This document shows, in pieces, positions 1-9,649 of a stretch of DNA of 64,000 bases. This stretch comes from Stutzerimonas azotifigens (GTDB taxonomy: Bacteria > Pseudomonadota > Gammaproteobacteria > Pseudomonadales > Pseudomonadaceae). Every line of letters starts with the position of its first letter. The stretch's first letter is position 1. The notes under the pieces are model-generated. The model had not been told where the DNA came from. It saw only the letters and a program-made list of their open reading frames with translations, and searched no databases. A program made the translations under genes and the position numbers. The DNA is taken from NCBI RefSeq assembly GCF_013522725.1, contig NZ_JAAMRF010000005.1:186001-250000 (forward strand). Direction: 5' to 3'.

Positions 1-17
1 GACTGAGCGAGAACCCT

Positions 18-779
18 ATGCGCGCCCTCTTCTCCCGCCTTTCTGCCCTTGCCTTCTGCATTCTGTTTCCGGCCCTTGCCATTGCCGATGAAGTGCAGGT
101 CGCCGTGGCCGCGAATTTCACCGCGCCGATGCGCGAGCTGGCCGAGGCGTTCGAGGCCTCGACAGGGCATCGGGCACGGCTCGCCTACGGCTCGACAGGC
201 AAGTTCTACGCACAGATAAGCAATGGCGCGCCATTCGAGGTGCTGTTCAGTGCCGATAGCGCTACGCCGACGCGCCTGGCCAAGGAAGGCAAGGCCTTGG
301 GCGATAGCCAGTTCACCTACGCGCTCGGGCAGTTGGTGCTCTGGTCGGCGCGTGAGGGCTATGCAACCGATGGCGAGGCGCTGCTCGAGCGCGGTGACTT
401 CCGCCATCTGGCCATTGCCACCCCGACGGCAGCGCCTTATGGCGCCGCTGCACTGGAAGTGATCCGCGGGATGGGGCTGGAAGCCGACCTCAAAGGCAAA
501 CTTGTCCAGGGTGAAAACATCACCCAGGCGTTCCAGTTCGTTGCCACGGGCAATGCCGAGGTCGGTTTCGTCGCACTGTCGCAGGTGTATCTGGATGGCG
601 AGATAAGCCGCGGTTCGGCCTGGACCGTGCCAGCCGAGCGCTATTCGCCGATTCGCCAGGACGCCGTGGTGCTCGAGCGAGGCCGTGATAATCCGGCTGC
701 TCACGCGTTGCTCGATTTCATGCATACCGAACAGGCCAGAGCGGTGATGGCCCGTTATGGGTATGGCGTCGAACCATGA
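18..779 (+). CDS. modA: molybdate ABC transporter, periplasmic binding protein ModA
   Basis: A 253-residue protein with a Sec signal peptide (hydrophobic residues about 8-22, cleavage near ALAIA-DE). The mature part begins with the ModA-like [11 protein letters not shown] and contains [12 protein letters not shown] and [10 protein letters not shown], typical of molybdate/tungstate binders of the type II periplasmic fold. It captures molybdate in the periplasm and delivers it to ModB. The stop overlaps the modB start by four bases, so modABC is one translationally coupled operon. The start lies 17 bases from the window edge, so the promoter, and any ModE site, lies mostly outside. Specificity is supported by the complete modABC context. 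Confidence 0.95.
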   Translation: MRALFSRLSALAFCILFPALAIADEVQVAVAANFTAPMRELAEAFEASTGHRARLAYGSTGKFYAQISNGAPFEVLFSADSATPTRLAKEGKALGDSQFTYALGQLVLWSAREGYATDGEALLERGDFRHLAIATPTAAPYGAAALEVIRGMGLEADLKGKLVQGENITQAFQFVATGNAEVGFVALSQVYLDGEISRGSAWTVPAERYSPIRQDAVVLERGRDNPAAHALLDFMHTEQARAVMARYGYGVEP

Positions 780-1447
780 GTCCAGAAGACTGGGGTGCGA
801 TCTGGCTCACGCTCAAGTTGGCGACACTGGTCACCATATTGTTGTTGCTATTTGGCACCCCACTGGCCTGGTGGCTGGCGCGTACCCGTTCCCGGCTCAA
901 GGGGGCGGTTTCCGCGCTGGTCGCGATGCCGCTGATCCTGCCGCCGACGGTCATGGGCTTTTACCTGCTCCTGTTGATGGGGCCGCAAGGGCCTGTCGGA
1001 CGCCTGACCGAAGCGACGGGCATCGGCCTGCTGCCCTTTACCTTCGCGGGCCTGGTCATCGCGTCGATGGTCTACTCGCTGCCGTTCGTTGTGCAGCCGT
1101 TGCACAACGCTTTCGCTGCCATCGGGCCTCGCCCGCTGGAGGTCGCCGCAACGCTACGCGCCTCGCCGTGGGACAGCTTTCGGCACGTCGTACTGCCCTT
1201 GGCACGTCCGGGCTTCATCAGCGCGGCGGTGATGGGGTTCGCCCATACCGTGGGCGAGTTCGGCGTGGTGCTGATGATCGGCGGCAACATTCCGGACCGC
1301 ACCCGTGTCGTCTCGGTACAGATCTATGACCATGTCGAGGCGATGCAGTACAGCAATGCCCACATACTGTCGGCATGCCTGGTGGTATTCAGCTTTGTGG
1401 TGCTGCTGATACTGGGGCGCTTGCGGAGGGAGGCCGTTCATGTCTGA
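776..1447 (+). CDS. modB: molybdate ABC transporter permease ModB
   Basis: A 223-residue inner-membrane permease with about five to six hydrophobic segments. The cytoplasmic EAA-type loop reads [20 protein letters not shown], the site that docks the ATPase. The sequence [17 protein letters not shown] in the C-terminal third is characteristic of ModB. It forms the membrane channel for molybdate. The ATG overlaps the modA stop (ATGA) and its own end overlaps modC by 8 bases, indicating coupled translation in modABC. Length is normal for ModB. Confidence 0.95.
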   Translation: MSPEDWGAIWLTLKLATLVTILLLLFGTPLAWWLARTRSRLKGAVSALVAMPLILPPTVMGFYLLLLMGPQGPVGRLTEATGIGLLPFTFAGLVIASMVYSLPFVVQPLHNAFAAIGPRPLEVAATLRASPWDSFRHVVLPLARPGFISAAVMGFAHTVGEFGVVLMIGGNIPDRTRVVSVQIYDHVEAMQYSNAHILSACLVVFSFVVLLILGRLRREAVHV

Positions 1448-2516
1448 CGTGGGAATCGATGCGCACCTGCAGGTACAGCGGGACGACTTTCGTCTCGACG
1501 CCCGGTTGCAGCTGCCCTCCACCGGGATCAGCGTGCTGTTCGGCCGTTCCGGCTGTGGCAAGACGACCTTGCTGCGCGCCATCGCCGGGCTCGATCGGGC
1601 CCAGGGCCAGCTCAGTTTTTGCGGCGAGCGCTGGCTCGACGGCACTTATTGCCTGCCCACCCACCGCCGGCCGCTCGGCTATGTGTTTCAGGAAGCCAGC
1701 CTGTTCGATCATCTGGACGTTCGCGACAACCTGACCTTTGGCTACCGGCGCGTGACGAGGGCCGAGCGCCACATTGACCTCGACGAGGCGACTGCTCTCC
1801 TCGGCCTGGAGCCGCTGCTGGCTCGGCGAGCCAACCAGCTGTCCGGAGGGCAACGCCAGCGGGTCGCCATCGCCCGAGCGCTATTGACCAGCCCCAGGTT
1901 GCTATTGATGGACGAGCCGCTCGCCAGCCTGGATCTGGACAGCAAGGCGGAGATCCTGCCGTACCTGGAGCGCTTGCATACCGAACTCTCGATACCGGTG
2001 GTGTACGTCACCCATTCGCCCGATGAGGTCACCCGGCTTGCCGATCACCTGGTCTTGCTCGACGCCGGTCAGGTGCGTGCCTGCGGGTCGTTGAACGAAC
2101 TGCTGACCGACCCTGGGCTTCCGCTCGCCCAGCTGGACGAAGCGGCCGCCGTGATTACCGCGACCCTCGCCGAACATGATGCTCATTACCACCTGAGCAC
2201 GCTGAACGTGCCGGGCGGTACGCTCACCGTCGCGCTGTCGGGCTTGCCCCTCGGCACCCGGACCCGCCTGCGCATACTGGCCCGGGACGTAAGCCTCGCT
2301 CTGGCGCCACCGCATCGGAGCAGCATCCTCAACAGCCTGCCGGCGCGAATCCAGGACCTGACGCCCGACCGCGACCCAGGCCGCCTGCTGGTGCGGCTGG
2401 ATCTGGGCAGTACGTCGATCCTCGCGCGCATTACCCGCCGGTCCGCCGACCAGTTAGAGTTGAGGCCCGGCCTCGACGTGTATGCGCAGATCAAATCCGC
2501 CGCGCTGGTTCGTTGA
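1440..2516 (+). CDS. modC: molybdate ABC transporter ATP-binding protein ModC
   Basis: A 358-residue ATPase that energises molybdate uptake. It has Walker A (GRSGCGKTT, about residues 35-43), the signature [15 protein letters not shown] (about 137), Walker B ([12 protein letters not shown]) and the H-loop VTHS. The C-terminal 70-80 residues, with [20 protein letters not shown], fit the molybdate-binding MOP domain that ModC carries for substrate feedback. The gene overlaps modB. The two short genes that follow are not part of the Mod system. Confidence 0.95.
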   Translation: MSDVGIDAHLQVQRDDFRLDARLQLPSTGISVLFGRSGCGKTTLLRAIAGLDRAQGQLSFCGERWLDGTYCLPTHRRPLGYVFQEASLFDHLDVRDNLTFGYRRVTRAERHIDLDEATALLGLEPLLARRANQLSGGQRQRVAIARALLTSPRLLLMDEPLASLDLDSKAEILPYLERLHTELSIPVVYVTHSPDEVTRLADHLVLLDAGQVRACGSLNELLTDPGLPLAQLDEAAAVITATLAEHDAHYHLSTLNVPGGTLTVALSGLPLGTRTRLRILARDVSLALAPPHRSSILNSLPARIQDLTPDRDPGRLLVRLDLGSTSILARITRRSADQLELRPGLDVYAQIKSAALVR

Positions 2517-2544
2517 GCCGCATCTGCAGCCATTGGAAGTCGCC

Positions 2545-2970
2545 ATGAACATTCGCCCGTACCAACCGGCCGACGAAGACGCGGTCGTGCAGCTCTGGGA
2601 GGACTGCGGCCTGACGCGCCCCTGGAACGGTCCGCACAAGGACATCGCCCGCAAGCTGACCCAGCAGCCAGAGCTGTTCCTGGTCGGCGAGTGCGCCGGC
2701 GAGCTGATGGCCAGCGCCATGGCCGGATACGACGGACATCGGGGTTCGGTCCATTACCTCGCCGTCGCGCCGGCTTACCAGGCGCAAGGCCGCGGTCGGC
2801 AGATGCTCGAGGCCGTCGAGCAGCGCCTGCTCGCCCTGGGCTGCCCCAAGCTCAACCTGCTGGTGCGCACGTCCAACGAGCGAACGCTGGCGTTCTACCG
2901 TTCGCTTGGCTATGGAGCCGATGATGTGTTCAGCCTCGGTAAGCGGCTTATCGAGGACCAGCCGGGCTGA
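2545..2970 (+). CDS. GNAT family N-acetyltransferase, YpeA-like
   Basis: A 141-residue single-domain GNAT acetyltransferase, the length of E. coli YpeA, which it resembles throughout (MNIRPYQPADEDAVVQLW, CGLTRPWNGPHKDI). The acetyl-CoA pyrophosphate loop is VAPAYQAQGRGRQML, followed by the RTSNERTLAFYRSLGY segment. The frame is open further upstream, but the family N-terminus begins at this ATG, 28 bases after modC, so it may be read through from the mod operon. The acceptor substrate is unknown. Confidence 0.85.
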   Translation: MNIRPYQPADEDAVVQLWEDCGLTRPWNGPHKDIARKLTQQPELFLVGECAGELMASAMAGYDGHRGSVHYLAVAPAYQAQGRGRQMLEAVEQRLLALGCPKLNLLVRTSNERTLAFYRSLGYGADDVFSLGKRLIEDQPG

Positions 2971-2971
2971 T

Positions 2972-2993
2972 CGCGGCGCGATAGCCCGCCGCG
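2972..2993 (+). terminator. hairpin after the mod/ypeA-like unit
   Basis: A perfect 7-bp stem, CGCGGCG at 2972-2978 pairing with CGCCGCG at 2987-2993 across an 8-nt loop, begins two bases after the acetyltransferase stop. No clear T-tract follows, so it may instead protect the transcript 3' end or be a weak terminator. Confidence 0.4.
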
Positions 2994-3099
2994 CTGGATT
3001 GTGATGCTCGACCCGCTGGTTTAGGGTTGAAGCCCAGCTCTTGCGCCCCGCCCACTCTCGCCGGCGGGGATCCTTCCGCTTTCAAATGAGTGTCACGCC

Positions 3100-4677
3100 A
3101 TGCGTCTAGCCGCCCTCGCCCTCCTGTTTGCCCCCTTCTGCGCCCAGGCCGCGAGCCTTGCGGTCTGTACCGAAGCCAGTCCGGACGGGTTCGACGTGGT
3201 GCAGTACAACTCGCTGACCACCACCAACGCGTCGGCCGACGTGCTGATGAATCGTCTGGTGGAGTTCGATGCCGAGCGCGGCGAGCTGCAGCCCAGCCTG
3301 GCCCAGCGATGGGACGTATCGGAAGACGGGCTGATCTATCGCTTCACGCTGCGGGACGATGTTCAGTTCCACCGCACCGACTATTTCACGCCCAGCCGGC
3401 CGCTCCAGGCCGAGGATGTGGTGTTCAGCTTCCGCCGCATGCTCGATCCCGACCACCCCTGGCATGGCACCGCGGCCAGCGGCTATCCCCACGCGCAGTC
3501 AATGCAGTGGCCAGAGCTGATCGCAAGCGTCGAAGCCAGCGATCCGCATACCTTGACGATCACCCTGACGAAACCGGATGCGACCTTCCTGGCGACGCTG
3601 AGCATGGGCTTCGCCTCGATCTATTCGGCCGAATACGCCGAGCGCCTGATGAGTGCCGGCACGCCGGAGAAGCTCAACAGCGAGCCGATCGGCACCGGGC
3701 CCTTCGTGCTGCGCCGCTTTCAGCGTGACGCGGTGGTGCGCTATACGGCCAACGCCGACTATTTCGCCGGTGCGCCCAAGGTCGATGCGCTGATCTATGC
3801 GATCACCCCCGACGCCAACGTCCGGCTGCAGAAGCTGCGCCGTGGCGAGTGCCAGGTCGCGCTCTCCCCCAAGCCGCAGGATGTTCAGGCCGCCCTGCAA
3901 GACAAGACACTCAAGGTCGAACAGACGCCGGCGTTCATGACCGCCTTCGTCGCCCTCAACAGCGACCACGCCCCGCTGGATCAGCCCAAGGTGCGCCAGG
4001 CGATCAACCTGGCGTTCGACAAGGCCAGCTACCTAAAGGCGGTGTTCGAGGGCAGCGCGACGGAGGCCAACGGCCCGTACCCGCCCAACACCTGGAGCTA
4101 CGCCGAAGCGTTGCCTGGCTATCCGTACGACCCGGAAAAAGCCCGCGCGCTGCTGGCCGAAGCGGGGTTTGCCGAAGGCTTCAAGACGCGCATCTGGACA
4201 CGACCCAGCGGCAGCGTGCTCAACCCCAATCCCAGCCTCGGCGCGCAGTTGCTGCAGGCGGACCTCGCCAAGGTCGGCATCCAGGGCGAGATCCAGGTGA
4301 TCGAATGGGGCGAGCTGATCCGCCGCGCGAAAGCCGGCGAGCACGACCTGCTGTTCATGGGCTGGGCGGGCGACAACGGTGACCCGGACAACTTCCTGAC
4401 GCCGCAATTCGCTTGCGCGTCGAAAACGTCCGGGCTGAACTTCGCGCGCTTTTGCGACGAGCGCCTCGACAACCTGATCCTCGGCGGCAAGGCCACGAGC
4501 GACCAGGCCAAACGCAGTGAGCTTTACCATCAGGCGCAACAGATCATCCAGGAGCAGGCCCTCTGGGTGCCGCTGGCACACCCCACCGCCAGCACCCTGT
4601 TGCGCGCCGACGTGCAGGGCTATCGAGTGAGCCCCTTCGGGCGGGTCGACTTTTCCAACGCCGGTTTGTCGCGTTAA
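3100..4677 (+). CDS. ABC transporter substrate-binding protein, peptide/nickel type (SBP_bac_5)
   Basis: A 525-residue periplasmic binding protein with a short signal peptide (MRLAALALLFAPFCAQA). The mature start LAVCTEASPDGFDVVQYNSL and the features GEQ-like WDVSEDGLIYRFTLRDDVQFH, AEDVVFSFRRMLDP and IGTGPFVLRRF belong to the DppA/OppA/SapA family. It presumably binds dipeptides or another small peptide. No permease or ATPase follows, so it is an orphan here and probably feeds a dpp-type transporter encoded elsewhere. Exact ligand cannot be read from sequence. Confidence 0.9.
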   Translation: MRLAALALLFAPFCAQAASLAVCTEASPDGFDVVQYNSLTTTNASADVLMNRLVEFDAERGELQPSLAQRWDVSEDGLIYRFTLRDDVQFHRTDYFTPSRPLQAEDVVFSFRRMLDPDHPWHGTAASGYPHAQSMQWPELIASVEASDPHTLTITLTKPDATFLATLSMGFASIYSAEYAERLMSAGTPEKLNSEPIGTGPFVLRRFQRDAVVRYTANADYFAGAPKVDALIYAITPDANVRLQKLRRGECQVALSPKPQDVQAALQDKTLKVEQTPAFMTAFVALNSDHAPLDQPKVRQAINLAFDKASYLKAVFEGSATEANGPYPPNTWSYAEALPGYPYDPEKARALLAEAGFAEGFKTRIWTRPSGSVLNPNPSLGAQLLQADLAKVGIQGEIQVIEWGELIRRAKAGEHDLLFMGWAGDNGDPDNFLTPQFACASKTSGLNFARFCDERLDNLILGGKATSDQAKRSELYHQAQQIIQEQALWVPLAHPTASTLLRADVQGYRVSPFGRVDFSNAGLSR

Positions 4678-4728
4678 CACTCGCCGGGCTCGCGCAACGC
4701 GGGTCCCGGATTTCCCTCGCACTGCAAA

Positions 4729-4751
4729 GGCAGCGCCCTGGTAGCGCTGCC
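4729..4751 (+). terminator. hairpin downstream of the peptide-binding protein
   Basis: GGCAGCGC (4729-4736) and GCGCTGCC (4744-4751) form a perfect 8-bp stem with a 7-nt loop, about 50 bases after the stop at 4677. No T-run follows. The 242-base gap 4678-4919 holds no gene I can support. Confidence 0.35.
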
Positions 4752-4919
4752 ATTCGCGCCGCCAGACTTCGCATCAGCCGGTCAGCTGCGGTGCAACCGA
4801 TCGATTCTCAGCTTCTTCGCGGCACCACTGGCGCCTGGCATGTTCGAAAACGATAGGCCGCAGGTGCGCCATGCGCTGCTGTTCCACCACATCGCCCGCT
4901 TCATCGAGTCTTTCTGACG

Positions 4920-6551
4920 ATGCCGCAATACCTGAAACCGGTCCCTAACTGGGAGCCCCATGAACGTCCCTCCATGCCGGGCTCTCCGGCGATTCTGCTG
5001 CACAGCAATCCGGTACGCGTGGCCTATGCCTGCGTTTCGATCCTTGTCGGTCTGACCGGCGGCCTCGGCAACGCCCTGTTCATCGCCAACCTGCCGAACA
5101 TCCAGGGGGATCTTGGCCTTACGCCGTCGGAGGCCGCCTGGCTGCCGGCGTCCTATTTCATGGTCAACGTGTCGACGAACCTGCTGCTGATCAAGTTTCG
5201 CCAGCAGTACGGCTTGCGCCGTTTCGCCGAGATCGGACTGGCGATCTACGCAGCCTTGACGATCGCCCATGTGTTCGTCGAAGGCTTCGCCATGGCCGTT
5301 TTCGTGCGTGCCGCCAGCGGACTCGCCGCCGGAACCACGACCAGCCTGGCGCTGCTGTACATGCTGCAGGCCTTTCGCCGCGCCGATCTGCCCAAGGGGG
5401 TGATCATCGGTTTCGGCCTGACGCAATTCGCCACCCCGATTGCCTGGCTGCTTTCGCCCGCCTTGCTGGATCTGGATGAGTGGCATCGGCTGTACGTGTT
5501 CGAGAGCGGACTCGCGCTGTGTTCACTGGCCGCCGTGGTGATTCTCAAGTTGCCGTTGGGAGAACGCATCAAGGTCTTCGAGCCGCTGGACTTTCTGACC
5601 TTCGCCTTGCTGGCTCCGGCGTTGGCTTTGCTCGCCGCAGTGCTCGCCCAGGGGCGCGTGCAATGGTGGTTCGAGCAGCCCTGGATCGCGTACGCACTGG
5701 TGATCGCGCTGCTGTTGATCTGCGTGGCGCTGATGATCGAGCACCATCGGCGCAATCCGCTGCTGCATACCCGTTGGCTGGGGACCGCCGGGATGTTGCG
5801 CTTCGCCTTTGGCGCCCTGGCCCTGCGCTTCATTCTCTCCGAGCAGACTTATGGCGCGGTTGGGCTCTTGCAGACGCTGGGCATGGGCGCCGACCAGTTG
5901 CAGCCTCTCTATGCGGTGATGCTGCTCGGTCTCGCCCTTGGCGTGCTGGTCAGTGCCATGACCTTTTCCCCGAAAACGGCCTTGCCCCAGGTCGTGGTCT
6001 CCATTTTGCTGATCGGCGTGGGCAGTTTTCTCGACATTGGCGCGACCAACCTGACTCGACCGCAGAACATGTACCTGAGCCAGGCGCTGCTGTCGTTTGC
6101 CGGTGGGATGTTCCTGGGCCCGCTGATGATTACCGGCATTGGCCGGGCGCTGAGCGCCGGCCCCAGCTACCTGGTCAGCTTCGTCGTGCTGTTCTCCATC
6201 ACCCAGAGCCTTGGCGGGCTGGCCGGGCCGGCGGTGTTCGGGACGTATCAGACCGTGCGGGAGAAATATCACTCGAGCCACCTGACCGAACAGATCGATC
6301 CGAGCAACCCGCAGGTCGCCGCCCGGCTGCAGCTGCAGGGCCAGCGCTACGCCGCGACCCAGACCGATCCGGTGCTGCGCCAGGCGCAGGGCGCCGCAAT
6401 GCTCAGCCAGACGATCACGCGCGAGGCCAACGTGCTCGCCTTCAACGATGTGTTCCGGCTCATAGGCTTTCTATCGATCGGCCTCCTGGGCTGGTCACTG
6501 TTCCATACGGTGCGCCTGGCGCGACTCAGCAATAAGGCTCCAACGTCATGA
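4920..6551 (+). CDS. MFS drug efflux permease, DHA2 family (EmrB/FarB-like)
   Basis: A 543-residue inner-membrane exporter with about 14 hydrophobic segments. Features of the DHA2 (14-TM) proton antiporters include LPNIQGDLGLTPSEAAWLPASYFMVN near the N-terminus. The periplasmic stretch after the last loop (QTVREKYHSSHLTEQIDPSNP) is typical of EmrB partners of HlyD-type adaptors. It is the first gene of a tripartite operon and overlaps the adaptor gene by four bases (ATGA). Together the three proteins should expel a lipophilic or acidic toxic compound across both membranes. Substrate unknown; fusaric-acid-type exporters are the nearest organisation. Confidence 0.9.
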   Translation: MPQYLKPVPNWEPHERPSMPGSPAILLHSNPVRVAYACVSILVGLTGGLGNALFIANLPNIQGDLGLTPSEAAWLPASYFMVNVSTNLLLIKFRQQYGLRRFAEIGLAIYAALTIAHVFVEGFAMAVFVRAASGLAAGTTTSLALLYMLQAFRRADLPKGVIIGFGLTQFATPIAWLLSPALLDLDEWHRLYVFESGLALCSLAAVVILKLPLGERIKVFEPLDFLTFALLAPALALLAAVLAQGRVQWWFEQPWIAYALVIALLLICVALMIEHHRRNPLLHTRWLGTAGMLRFAFGALALRFILSEQTYGAVGLLQTLGMGADQLQPLYAVMLLGLALGVLVSAMTFSPKTALPQVVVSILLIGVGSFLDIGATNLTRPQNMYLSQALLSFAGGMFLGPLMITGIGRALSAGPSYLVSFVVLFSITQSLGGLAGPAVFGTYQTVREKYHSSHLTEQIDPSNPQVAARLQLQGQRYAATQTDPVLRQAQGAAMLSQTITREANVLAFNDVFRLIGFLSIGLLGWSLFHTVRLARLSNKAPTS

Positions 6552-7714
6552 CCGACGAGAAGAACGAGCAGCAGAGCGATTTGCCTGCGACCGAGCCCGC
6601 AGAAATGTCGGCTTCCACCACCGATGCCGGTGCAACGCCCGACGCGCCACCGAAAACCATCAAGCCGAGCCGACGCTCGGTGATCCTGATGGTGCTCGTG
6701 GCGCTGGCCGGCGTACTGGCGATTCTCTACGCATGGCGGCTCTGGCCATTCACAAGCGGCGTGATGACTACCGAGAACGCCTACGTACGCGGGCAGATCA
6801 CGGTGCTGTCGCCCCAGGTGAACGGCTATGTCACCGAGGTGCTGGTGAAGGATTTCGAGCAGGTCGAGCAAGGCCGTCCCCTGCTGCGCATCGACGATCG
6901 CATCTATCGGCAACGGGTCGAACAGCGCCGAGCAGAACTCGCCGCGCGGCGCTTCGAACTGGAGAACGTCGGACAGACCCTGGCGTCGAACCGGGCGACG
7001 CTGGAGTCGCGCCGGGCCGAGCATTTCGCTGCCGAGGCCGAACGCGATCGCGCCCGGGCCGACGAACTCAGGGTCAACGAGCTGGCCGCGCGCGGCTCGG
7101 TTTCCATTCGTGAACGTGATCAGATCCGTGCCACCGCCCGTGCTGCGGCCGCCAACGTCAAGCAGGCCGCCGCGGCGATCAGCATCGCCGAGCAGACGCT
7201 CAAGGCGACCGAGGTGTCCCGCGGCGGGCTGCAGGCGCAGGTAGAGGTGGCCCTGGCGACACTGCACCAGGCGCAGATCGACCTGGACAACACCGTGATC
7301 GTGGCGCCACGCGCAGGTCAGGTGAGCGAGGTCTCGGTGCGCCTGGGTCAGTACGTGGTGGCCGGCACGCAACTGCTGTACCTGGTGCCCGACCAGCTGT
7401 GGATCGTCGCCAACTACAAGGAGACGCAGACCTACCGAATGCGTCCCGGACAGCCGGTGAGTTTCCAGGTCGATGCGCTCGACGGTGCGCGTCTGACAGG
7501 GCGGGTCGAACGGCTGGCGCCGGCCACCGGCTCGGAATTCAGCGTCCTGCGCCCGGACAATGCCACCGGCAACTTCACCAAGGTGGTGCAGCGCCTGCCG
7601 GTGCGAATCGCCATCGACCCTGACCAGCCCTTGGCCGAGCGCTTGCGCCCCGGGCTCTCGGTCGTCACCCATGTCGATACAGACGCAACGGACCGTGAGG
7701 GTGAAACACGGTGA
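6548..7714 (+). CDS. HlyD/EmrA family membrane fusion protein
   Basis: A 388-residue periplasmic adaptor. A cytoplasmic acidic N-terminus is followed by one membrane anchor (VILMVLVALAGVLAILYAWRL). The biotinyl-lipoyl halves (TTENAYVRGQITVLSPQVNG and VIVAPRAGQVSEVSVRLGQ) are split by a long helical hairpin of about 130 residues. The segment VPDQLWIVANYKETQ is classical for EmrA-like adaptors. It bridges the MFS pump and the outer-membrane channel. It overlaps its neighbours by four bases on each side, so all three are translationally coupled. Confidence 0.92.
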   Translation: MTDEKNEQQSDLPATEPAEMSASTTDAGATPDAPPKTIKPSRRSVILMVLVALAGVLAILYAWRLWPFTSGVMTTENAYVRGQITVLSPQVNGYVTEVLVKDFEQVEQGRPLLRIDDRIYRQRVEQRRAELAARRFELENVGQTLASNRATLESRRAEHFAAEAERDRARADELRVNELAARGSVSIRERDQIRATARAAAANVKQAAAAISIAEQTLKATEVSRGGLQAQVEVALATLHQAQIDLDNTVIVAPRAGQVSEVSVRLGQYVVAGTQLLYLVPDQLWIVANYKETQTYRMRPGQPVSFQVDALDGARLTGRVERLAPATGSEFSVLRPDNATGNFTKVVQRLPVRIAIDPDQPLAERLRPGLSVVTHVDTDATDREGETR

Positions 7715-9087
7715 GGCCCTCGCGCATCGTCCCGCTGGGGATCGTCGGCGCCCTGTTCCTGCAGGCGGGCTGTGTGCCGGACAAGCGCCCGCTTCCGCCG
7801 GAGGCGAACGTCGAGGCGCCTACGAATTGGCGCGCGCAGAGCGGCGCCGTCGCGCCTGTCGCCGAGCACTGGTGGCAGCAGTTCAACGACCCCCAACTGA
7901 CCCGGCTGGTCGAGGCCGCGTTGCAGCACAACACCGACGTGCTGCTGGCAAGCTCACGCGTGGACATCGCTCGGGAGCAGATCAATCTCTCCAGGGCCTC
8001 GCTGTTGCCGAGCCTGGACGCCGTGCTTGGCGTGGGACGCTCCCAGGAGCTCGGCGTGCTCGGCATCAGTCGCAGCACCGCCGTGCAGCCCGGGCTGCAG
8101 GTGTCCTATGAGGTCGACGTGTGGGGGCGCCTGCGAAGGCTACGCGAGGCAGCCGATGTGCAATACCAGGCCAGCCAGGCCGAGCGCGATACGGTTCGTC
8201 TGGCGGTGGCCAGCACCACGGCGCGGGCCTATATCTCCCTTTTGTCACTGGACATGCAGCGCTACGTCACCCAGGAAACCATCGAGTCGCGACTGCAATC
8301 GTTGCGCCTGGCCGAGGACCTCGCCGAGATGGGCTACAGCTCCGAGCTGGAGCTGACCCAGGCACAATCCGAATACGAGGCAGCCGCGCAACTGTTGCCG
8401 CAGATGGAGCAGGCGATAGCCGAGCAGGAAAATGCCCTGCGACTGCTCACGGGCCAAATTCCCGGCGCCATCGAGCGTGGCGGTGACTTTCTCACCATCT
8501 CCCTGCCCCCGCTGCCCGGCGCCCTGCCCTCAGAGCTGCTGCGCAGGCGGCCAGACATCAGGCAGGCCGAGCTCGTACTGGCCGCGAGCGATCTGAACCT
8601 CGATGCTCAACGCGATCGCTTTCTGCCGCAGGTTCAACTGTCGGCGAGTGTCGGCCGGCTCTATGTCAATGCGCTGGATTTCGACCCGGTACGGGTCTGG
8701 GACATTGGTGCGAGTGTTCTGGCGCCCTTGTTCAGCGGTGGTCGGCTGGAGGCAGGCGTTGCGGTCGCGACCGCCCAGCGCGACCAGGCGGCCTACGCCT
8801 ACCGGGCCTCGGCACTGAACGCATTTGCAGAGGTGGAAAACGCCCTTTCCGGTGTCCAGAACTCGGCGGAGCAGATTCGCCGGCTGACTGCTCGGCGCGA
8901 GACGCTGGCTCACTCCCTGGCCATCGCCGAGGATCGCTATCGCTCAGGCTATTCCTCGTACCTGGCGGCGCTGGACGCCCAGCGCAACCTGTTCAATACC
9001 GAACTGGCGGCGGTGCAGGCGCGCGAAGCGCAGCTCAACACCCTGATCAACCTCTACCAAGCCCTCGGAGGTGGCTGGACGCCCTGA
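7711..9087 (+). CDS. outer-membrane efflux lipoprotein, NodT family (OprM/TolC fold)
   Basis: A 458-residue outer-membrane factor. The signal peptide ends in the lipobox LQAGC, so Cys20 should be lipidated. After it come the NodT features APTNWRAQSGAVAPVAEHWWQQFNDPQL, YEVDVWGRLRR and LPSELLRRRPDIRQAEL, which occur at equivalent positions in OprM, OprN and TtgC. Two repeats of the TolC helical fold are expected. It is the exit duct of the efflux system encoded just upstream. The gene overlaps the adaptor stop by four bases. Confidence 0.93.
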   Translation: MRPSRIVPLGIVGALFLQAGCVPDKRPLPPEANVEAPTNWRAQSGAVAPVAEHWWQQFNDPQLTRLVEAALQHNTDVLLASSRVDIAREQINLSRASLLPSLDAVLGVGRSQELGVLGISRSTAVQPGLQVSYEVDVWGRLRRLREAADVQYQASQAERDTVRLAVASTTARAYISLLSLDMQRYVTQETIESRLQSLRLAEDLAEMGYSSELELTQAQSEYEAAAQLLPQMEQAIAEQENALRLLTGQIPGAIERGGDFLTISLPPLPGALPSELLRRRPDIRQAELVLAASDLNLDAQRDRFLPQVQLSASVGRLYVNALDFDPVRVWDIGASVLAPLFSGGRLEAGVAVATAQRDQAAYAYRASALNAFAEVENALSGVQNSAEQIRRLTARRETLAHSLAIAEDRYRSGYSSYLAALDAQRNLFNTELAAVQAREAQLNTLINLYQALGGGWTP

Positions 9088-9097
9088 TGCGGGCATT

Positions 9098-9649
9098 TCA
9101 GGCATCGAACTGCGCGTACCATTCATCGGCCAGCAACCCGTAGCGCAGCATGTCCTCGAACACGCCGTGCTTCAGGAACTCGTTGCGTAGGCAGCCTTCG
9201 TAGCGCATGCCTACTTTCTCCAACACCCGAGCCGATGCAGGGTTACGCGTGAAGCACTCCGCCCATATCCGCTGCAGCTTCAAGTCTGCAAAACCGTAGG
9301 CGACCAGCGCGCCAGCCGCTTCGGTGGCATAGCCACGGCCCCAATGCGCGCTACCGATCCAGTAGGCCAGTGCCGCGCGTTGGTGCATCCATGACAGCGC
9401 GGCGAAGCCCATGGTCCCCAGCAGCTCGCCCTCCCGGGTGGTGACCGCCAGCGGCATCGCACGGCCCGAGGCGTAGAGATCGTCGTGGATCGCGATCCAG
9501 GATTCGGCGTGATGCAGGCCATAGGGATATGGCAGCGTCGCGGTGGTGTCGGTGACCAACGGGTCGTTGGCCAACTGTTGCAGCGCGTTTGCATCGGCTA
9601 CGGTGAAGGGTCGCAGGCTGAGTCTCGGAGTGGTCAGTGTCGGGAGCAT
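9098..9649 (-). CDS. GNAT family N-acetyltransferase, RimJ/RimL type
   Basis: A 183-residue acetyltransferase. The ATG at 9649 is chosen because the family N-terminus is LTTPRLSLRPF; the frame stays open upstream without conserved sequence. The motifs ALAYWIGSAHWGRGYATEAAGALVAYGF and CFTRNPASARVLEKVGMRYEG are diagnostic of the RimJ/RimL group, which acetylates protein N-termini or small amines. The gene ends 10 bases from the convergent efflux lipoprotein gene. Substrate unknown. Confidence 0.88.
   Translation of the reverse strand: MLPTLTTPRLSLRPFTVADANALQQLANDPLVTDTTATLPYPYGLHHAESWIAIHDDLYASGRAMPLAVTTREGELLGTMGFAALSWMHQRAALAYWIGSAHWGRGYATEAAGALVAYGFADLKLQRIWAECFTRNPASARVLEKVGMRYEGCLRNEFLKHGVFEDMLRYGLLADEWYAQFDA

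Noticed and set aside
4791..4919. Short frames on both strands between the peptide-binding protein and the efflux operon
   Set aside because: A 25-codon plus frame and a minus frame of about 55 codons exist, but neither has a ribosome site or a recognisable family.
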